Shown: positions 58,076 through 64,000 of the stretch, one piece after another
Position numbering within the stretch: position 1 is the first letter of the stretch
Layout: the number at the start of each line of letters is the position of its first letter
Source of the DNA: Ostrinia nubilalis
Lineage: Eukaryota; Arthropoda; Insecta; Lepidoptera; Crambidae
NCBI RefSeq assembly: GCF_963855985.1
Contig: NC_087096.1
Coordinates: 12,710,001 to 12,774,000 of the forward strand
Length of the DNA: 64,000 nt
Direction of reading: 5' to 3'
The notes under the pieces: generated by a model
Database searches by the model: none
The model's input: only the letters and a program-made list of their open reading frames with translations
What the model was told of the DNA's origin: nothing
Position numbers and translations under genes: made by a program

Positions 58076-61000
58076 GTGCGGTTGCTTCACAGTAAACGCG
58101 GAATCCCCTGATATCTGCCAACAAAGCAATCGTTCAACGCCACCCGATGTTGTACCTTACACCCAGAGCTATGGTTATAATATTGCTTGATGGTGTAGTT
58201 TAGTTTAATTAGCAAGTCCAATATCATCTGAGTCAGACATCGACAGGTGGACGAGAACAGCCAGCTTATCTTTGGCTTGTATTAATCTTAAATACCGCTT
58301 AAGACTGGATTCTAGCTAAGTATTAAGTCAATTGATTTTTAATCCAAACAAGGAGGTTTTCCTAGAAGTTTGTAAAACAGAATCAAATAAACAAAATATT
58401 TAACTGCTTAAAGGAAAACCTGAAATTAAGTGGATGATTAATCTATCTCATTTTATCACTGATCCACATTTACTATGTTACTTGATACTAAGAATATGAT
58501 TTCTGTATTTATCGTTTTTATTTATTCTTTCCTGATTTCCATTTACTCATTAAATACACAATTTTAATTTTTATCTACACATGAATAAACCAAAAATAGT
58601 CTAATTTAGCACCATATCGTTGACATTTCTGTACGAAGTGTACTGTTGTAACTCCTTTAGCTATACATCGGCTTAGTTGGCGTATCGATTAATACCCCCT
58701 TGTGTGCTGTGTTCCTGTGGGATTATACTGTACAGACTAATCGGGAGCCACGGGATGATACACTGTGATGCTGTAATTAGTCGGCTTAGAGCGCTTTTTG
58801 AAAGACATACTACGACAAAATTTCTCTACACTACCTTTTATGTCACATGTTGTACGGACGACAGCACATCACATCAGGCTATATTTTTGTTGCAATATCA
58901 CCCCTATTGCCATTAGACGAGATGCCTTAGTTTGACGTGTCATCTGTATTCACGTTTAAGTACGGGACTATTCCCACCTCTCGTTCCCACCACTGCAACT
59001 CCTGTGTAGCCAGGATCTACAGCTTCTTGACCGCCACAAAAACCCAACCAATGATGGTCAAGTTTGTCCCGGGGGAAAGTTAAACTGTCATTGGACCCGC
59101 AACTTTATCACCTTTATGTACCAAAAAGATCCTTTATTTAAGTTCTCAAAACTTTCAATTCATGAACCCGTAATCTTTTTCGCTCCTTTTTACGACAACT
59201 TTTTTCCAAGATTTGGTTTTAGTTCAAAGTTCACGTTCAAGCCAAACGCTTTAAATGCATATAAAATAGAAACTACACAACAACGCTCAAATATTCACAA
59301 TCACAAATCAAAACGAGCAGAGAAATCGTTTATCCATCCATATAAAGCGGACAAATCGAATATTAATAAATCTGCTGACCCAACTAGGACAAACATACAT
59401 AAGTTTATATAGATATACTGTATTGTGCATCATGACACCGACGCCTTATTCGGGATAATCGTTGCTCAACATCACATATCATACATAAACATTATGCACG
59501 CACGTTTTCTTGTTTTGTTTTCTGTCACATATTATGCATTTTATAGCTTCCTTATTCTGTCATCCTTGAAAAACTGGCAACATTACCAGTTGTACCAGTA
59601 CTGTGTTGTTATAAAAACAGCTAGATACTCACCAAAAAGTTGAAGGTACATTTTAGTACAGACCGAAAGACTTAGCTACAATATTTTACACAATACTAAA
59701 CCGTTAAAATTAAAAATACGTTTATTTGACTCGGCACTTATTAGCTATAGCAAATCCAAACACAGTGATACGAACAGAACTCTTTATTCACTCTCAAAAA
59801 ACAACACTCGAGCACTATACATTCGTTTATTGGACGCGAAAACCATTAGCTACTTCCTGTTTTAAAAGCATTGGCTCTACGTCCTCCGACGAAAGATGCG
59901 TGAGTCTAATTTTAAAGCTCCAGGGCTTTAACAAGTGGTCTTCGGTTATGTCAATAAACCAAACGGGGAAGGCATTAAAATACATTCACTTCACTCCGTT
60001 TGAAATTGATATTAATGGCATTCAAACCCAAACAAAATCCCATTCCAAGAATTTCAACTTCGGTAGTTTTGGTCAATCAAGCTTTAGGGAACCCTCTCAA
60101 AAACTCGTTAAGTATCATCGTGAAACAGATACCTCTTTGTTAACAATAAAAACGTCATTACTGCTCTCTGACTCCACTAAACCCACGAGGCGGCCCGTTA
60201 TTTCAATATTAAATTTTCACCGCTATTCGCGAGATCTTTCTTGTCGGGATATCGATTACGCTTTTTCATCCGAGACAAAGTGACATTTTGCTTTTAAATG
60301 TACATTCAGGCTGATAAGAAAAACAAAATAAAAGCGAGGAGATACAACGAACTTTCTTCAGCAGTGTTTTGTTCGCGTTTAATATAAACACCTACTTTCC
60401 GCTCCACATTCAATAGGTATACGTTTTAATCAAACGCAATACGTGGCGAGATTACTTTCACCTTTGACGGTATAAAAAAGGATGCTCTCAACGAGGTAAT
60501 TGAAGGGGAAGCTGCTTAATCCACCAATTGTTCGAATTCCGTCCTTAATCAGATCTGTGTTCGAGTGGTTGAAACAAGACAAGTGGCATTAACCGGTAAT
60601 TGCACCGGCACAATTAGCTACTTGACTTTGCCGAGAGGCATACGTGAAGATCATTTGCAAACACACTCACCTTATCCGATTTTGACGACATCTATGTCAA
60701 TAACATTATGCCGCATAGTCAAAAGTAAGTCACTAAGTTTTGAAGTTAATTTATTCAGAGTGAAAACATTATAGTAACACAACTTTGCAAGGATTTCGTT
60801 GTTTCGTGAACATATCAATAGATTTACCTTATCGGCGCTCGCGGGGATGGTAAACAAATTTTATTACGATGTAACTCTGCAACTCCACCTAGTCACGACA
60901 CTGTGACGCTAAACGGTTGTCGTACACGCAAATATAACACTAAGCTAACTGTTGTTGCTTCTGGTCACACATAAATTCACGGCAGAACGTACGCAGGGCG

Positions 61001-61215
61001 GTACAAGAAATTTAATATGCCCAACTTTTTGTGAGGTGTCGGAAAGTTTTCTGATCGATAGGTCATTGTTTTTATCGCATACGCTTTAAATAAAATCTTA
61101 GTTTTTAACAGAAATATGAATTAAAGTTAGATACGTAGGTACCCACGCAGTTGCAAGCCAAGATAGTCAGTCTCCAAAACTGAACAAAAGCTGAACTGCA
61201 TTATTTCTTCATCAG
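58076..61215. other. No supported gene; probable 5' flank or intron of the 61-kb gene
   Basis: A long frame at 59726-60283 (plus, 185 codons) starts with TTG, has its first ATG only at codon 75, and shows no recognised domain. A second one is at 59116-59412. TATAAAA at 60471-60477 looks like a TATA box, but no initiator is found 28-32 bp downstream. Nothing here is called as a gene. Confidence 0.4.
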
Positions 61216-61782
61216 GTCTACCTTAGGAATCGGACAACACGTTAGAAATGACCATTGATAGAGCTGGTCGGCCCCCTGCGCCGCGCAGGGCCTCCTCCAC
61301 CTACAGAAGCTACGATGAACTCGGCATCATCGACCGTGGTAGACCTCTGAGGTACCGCCACGGAGGCATCGAGGACCTAACGGGAATCGAGCAGCCAAGA
61401 ACGTACAGATCATACGAGCCCCAAGACTTAGACGACATCACTGTCATAAGCTCGGAAGAACTCCCCAAACCGAAAAGGAAAACAATGGACAGTCTCGCGA
61501 ACGGGTTCAGAAGAACGTTCTCCGTTAGGAGTAGGAGGGAAGAGCCGGAAGGTATACCGTTAGAGACGTTCAGTGTGACTTGTGAAGAGAATTTCGCGAC
61601 AGTGCGCGGCGCTCCTTTCGGGAGGCGTAGATCTTTGTCGAGGGATAGAGGGTCGTTGCTGGCTAGGAGTTCTTCGGAGGGAGACGTGAGGATACCGCTT
61701 CCCCGCGCGCCGCCCGCCCCCGCACCACGCCTCCACCGCTGTCTTCGAGCCCTCGGCGGCAGCTGGAAGAACCTCCTTCTTT
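61216..61782 (+). CDS. First coding exon of an unidentified protein (partial gene)
   Basis: A pyrimidine-rich tract and acceptor ttatttcttcatcag end at 61215. ATG at 61248 follows an in-frame TAG at 61224-61226, which fixes it as the start. 178 codons then run to CTTT|GTGAGT (GT at 61783), a strong donor in phase 1, so the protein continues beyond this exon. The residues are basic and low-complexity: STYRSYDELG and RTYRSYEPQD are an internal near-repeat (residues 17-26 and 51-60), RRTFSVRSRR and RRRSLSRDRG (residues 88-97 and 126-135) are PKA/14-3-3-type phosphosites, and a proline-rich stretch PLPRAPPAPAP precedes CLRALGGSWKNLLL. There is no signal peptide. It reads like a cytosolic regulatory tail, perhaps in front of a membrane or enzymatic domain. 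The family is not recognised. GC and CpG are well above the surroundings. Confidence 0.8.
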
Positions 61783-62479
61783 GTGAGTCTCCAGGCTTTC
61801 TCAACTCATTCCCACATAACGGAATAGCTCGACAGTTAATATGTAATTAACCTCATCAATTAACCGTGTCTAAAATCTCAGGCAATGCGTAAACATAACT
61901 CTTAACCTCAGGAGATCCGGTTACGCTTCTCATTATTCTGTTATTTAAAGGCAGTTAACCGTTTACAGCTCGCCTTGTCTGCCTTAATTATTGGAGCGAC
62001 GGGTACAAATGACCACGAGGAGCTTAGTTAGTTTAAACCGGCGATTCACGCAGAGCTTAACCGAATTAAACGCTTTCTTTTATGTAAATTAACTGATTGT
62101 TTGTACTGTGAAGGAGTGAGACATTAATCTGGGGATCACCGTGAGACTATGCCCGTATTTTATTGGTAAATGATACCACTTAATTTGGACCGACATAATT
62201 GGTGTGCGGCATCGCTTAATTATACTTATTTGATTTACTATTCGTCGATATGTTAACTTAATTGAGCAATACAATCTGTCGTAGTTAATTTTGTTGTCTA
62301 TTTCTTATAGATTTCGCTCCAACCTACAATGCCTGTGAAATTTTCCAAGCAAGTACCTCTACCTACCCATATTACTGTGAAAGGTCAACATAATTTATGT
62401 ACAACATATTCATTTCTGCAGATTTTGTCGTGAATCATTGGCTTTTCTATTAATTTAAGATAAAGGCTGTAGTGTTTTA
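61783..62479 (+). other. Intron of the 61-kb gene
   Basis: After the GTGAGT donor the sequence drops back to AT-rich composition with frequent stops. No further exon is recognised before the window ends. Confidence 0.6.
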
Positions 62480-62575
62480 TGTACATGGGTTCTGAATGAC
62501 TACGAGGTCCAGGGTTCAAGCCCGTGACCCCTGAGCACAGCTTTAGTTGTTTCTGACTGTGCCATTACTATAAAT
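62480..62575 (+). mobile_element. SINE fragment with degenerate B box
   Basis: 'gaggtccagggttcaagccc' (62504-62523) resembles the 'gaggtcccgggttcgattcc' of the SINE at 55571, followed by 'agttgtttctgactgtgcc'. It is a partial, diverged copy. Confidence 0.4.
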
Positions 62576-62953
62576 ACAACTAAGCGAATATAGTGTTATG
62601 AGCAGCTCTGCTATCTCGGATAGGTAATAAAATTTTACTTTCTTAGATTTATTCAAGATTATAATATCTTTCTCGTATATTAAGGATATAAGAGCCTTAG
62701 GAAGAAAATGGTCATTTAATTATAGAGATTCTCTTGATAAGATGGAATCTTCATTAAAAAGTATACAGACATTTAAGCATAATTCTGGTAAAAAGATTAT
62801 CGTCTCGTTCCAGGAAATTCAAAAGAAGGTTATAGTTTATCTGGTAGATAAGTGAAGGTTATTTCAGAAGAAATATTTAGCATAATGATTACTGTTTTTG
62901 TGTGGGATGTACAGTCGACAGCAAGTCAAGGTAAAGATTGTAACACCTTGTAA
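62576..62953. other. No gene seen
   Basis: AT-rich intronic DNA. Confidence 0.4.
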
Positions 62954-63066
62954 GGCTGCACCACCAAACTTTAACCGTATCTGTAACGATAACTGGTGTT
63001 TTTTGTATGGAGTTTAACAGATTTTTGACGTTTGTTAGAATTAAAGTAAGATGGTCCAACTCAGCC
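62954..63066. mobile_element. MITE family GGCTGAGTTGCACCA, copy 6
   Basis: Left end GGCTGCACCACC (a few bases of the usual end are lost), right end 'atggtccaactcagcc', with TAA on both sides (62951-62953, 63067-63069). The core 'tatggagtttaacagatttt' and 'ttaaagtaagatgg' match the family. Confidence 0.85.
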
Positions 63067-64000
63067 TAAGGGTTCTAATTGTAATAGATGCTTTATTGCA
63101 AAAAATAATATGTTGCATAGGTAGAGAAAGATACTTAAGTTTGCATTTTATTATTATTGGCGATTTTATAGTTGACTCTACCTGAGGCAATGATGACACT
63201 ACTACATACATGGGAATTTGAGATGACCTATGATCTTATTCCACGAACTGGTAAGATTACAGACTAAATAAACATTTAACAGGCAATATTGCAGGATTAC
63301 ATATTGCATTATTTCTGATGACCATAACACGTCAATATTTCATGAAGAAATATAACTGTCCCGAAAGCCGTATCTATGAAATTACTTACTAAACACCTTG
63401 TTAATACTATAATAATATGCGTTCTGCCATTACATTATCTACGCCTCCAATATAAATACACCTACTCAAGGTACTGTGTAGGAAGCATACTGCTTGTAAT
63501 ATGGCTTATACTCACATATTTTATAGGTGATAATATTCGTAATAGGTACATATTATATGCAAATGTACGTCTGTAATCTTTATGTGGTAGTCGCGGATAT
63601 TTTGTAACTTTTGGTCGCCATTTTAGGGTTATTATTACATTAATACATACATTTCGTAAGCAAGGTGATAAAATCGAATTATTGTTTAATATGCAACTTT
63701 GTTGCTTGATGGTTTTGGTTTGATTAAGCCGAATAAGCCATATTGGTAACTTAATGCCAAGGATTTTGAAAATAATTTCAATCTATTTATTCCACACTTT
63801 CAGATATCGCGTTTAGAATACGAAAGTAATTTCATCTAAGTATTTGTTTGTATGCTTTCACTCCTAAATCGCTGAATCGATTTCAGTGGATTTTGGTATA
63901 GAGATATGTAGATGACACAGTAAAAGATATATGTTTTTTATTATGCAAGATATATGCTTTTATTTAATTTTCTATAACTACAAACTTTATATTGACTTCA
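63067..64000. other. No gene seen; possible Helitron-like head at the end
   Basis: AT-rich intronic DNA. 'gaatacgaaagtaatttcat' and 'cctaaatcgctgaatcgatt' (63815-63885) resemble the head module of the Helitron-like elements, here cut off or diverged. Confidence 0.4.

Noticed and set aside
59726..60283. 185-codon open frame on the plus strand
   Set aside because: It starts with TTG, has its first ATG at codon 75, shows no recognised domain, and composition equals the AT-rich background. I judge it a chance frame.
60471..60477. TATAAAA as a TATA box for the 61-kb gene
   Set aside because: No initiator is found about 30 bp downstream, and such words are frequent in AT-rich DNA.

Overview
The window looks like nuclear DNA of a moth or butterfly (Lepidoptera). 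It is AT-rich and gene-poor. It carries Helitron-like repeats with short (GTCT)n or (GACT)n heads and CTAGT 3' ends, non-LTR elements with GATGAT tails, tRNA-type SINE pieces and many foldback or MITE elements. There are no bacterial operons and no CRISPR arrays. The species is not determined.

The gene content that can be supported is small. There is one intact tRNA-Leu(UAG) gene at 10074-10153. There is one convincing protein-coding exon at 61216-61782, which has a splice acceptor, an in-frame upstream stop, 178 codons and a GTGAGT donor, and whose gene continues beyond the window. There is a CpG-rich promoter and first-exon area at about 31.7-32.7 kb. It holds a short candidate coding exon (31858-31935) and an exactly spaced Inr+DPE core promoter (TSS about 32095). 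The 31.7-32.7 kb area and the 61 kb exon may belong to one gene with a long 5' intron, but no sequence evidence joins them. Most of the rest reads as intronic or intergenic DNA.

Layout. 0-9 kb: Helitron-like elements, a 5'-truncated RTE-like retrotransposon with a 12-bp target duplication, and a 0.33-kb palindrome touching it. 10 kb: the tRNA. 11-15 kb: a non-LTR insertion inside a MITE and a 0.48-kb compound inverted repeat. 20.6-22.9 kb and 28.2-28.5 kb: clusters of small DNA transposons flanked by TAA/TTA, twice sitting back to back and sharing one TAA. 26-28 kb: two foldback elements. 31.7-32.7 kb: promoter island. 42.6-43.5 kb: a palindrome with 143-bp arms and a tandem duplication. 45.45-52.28 kb: a 6.8-kb Ty3/gypsy-derived LTR element on the minus strand. 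Its LTRs differ at one base, it has a perfect 5-bp target duplication, it keeps only fragments of gag and integrase, and it holds four separate tandem-repeat arrays. 55.3-56.2 kb: a long-TIR element with a nested SINE. 61.2 kb: the coding exon.

The most unusual items are the young-looking but coding-dead LTR element full of minisatellites, the set of TAA-targeted MITE families with shared target sites, and the long near-perfect palindromes that would give hairpin RNAs if transcribed.
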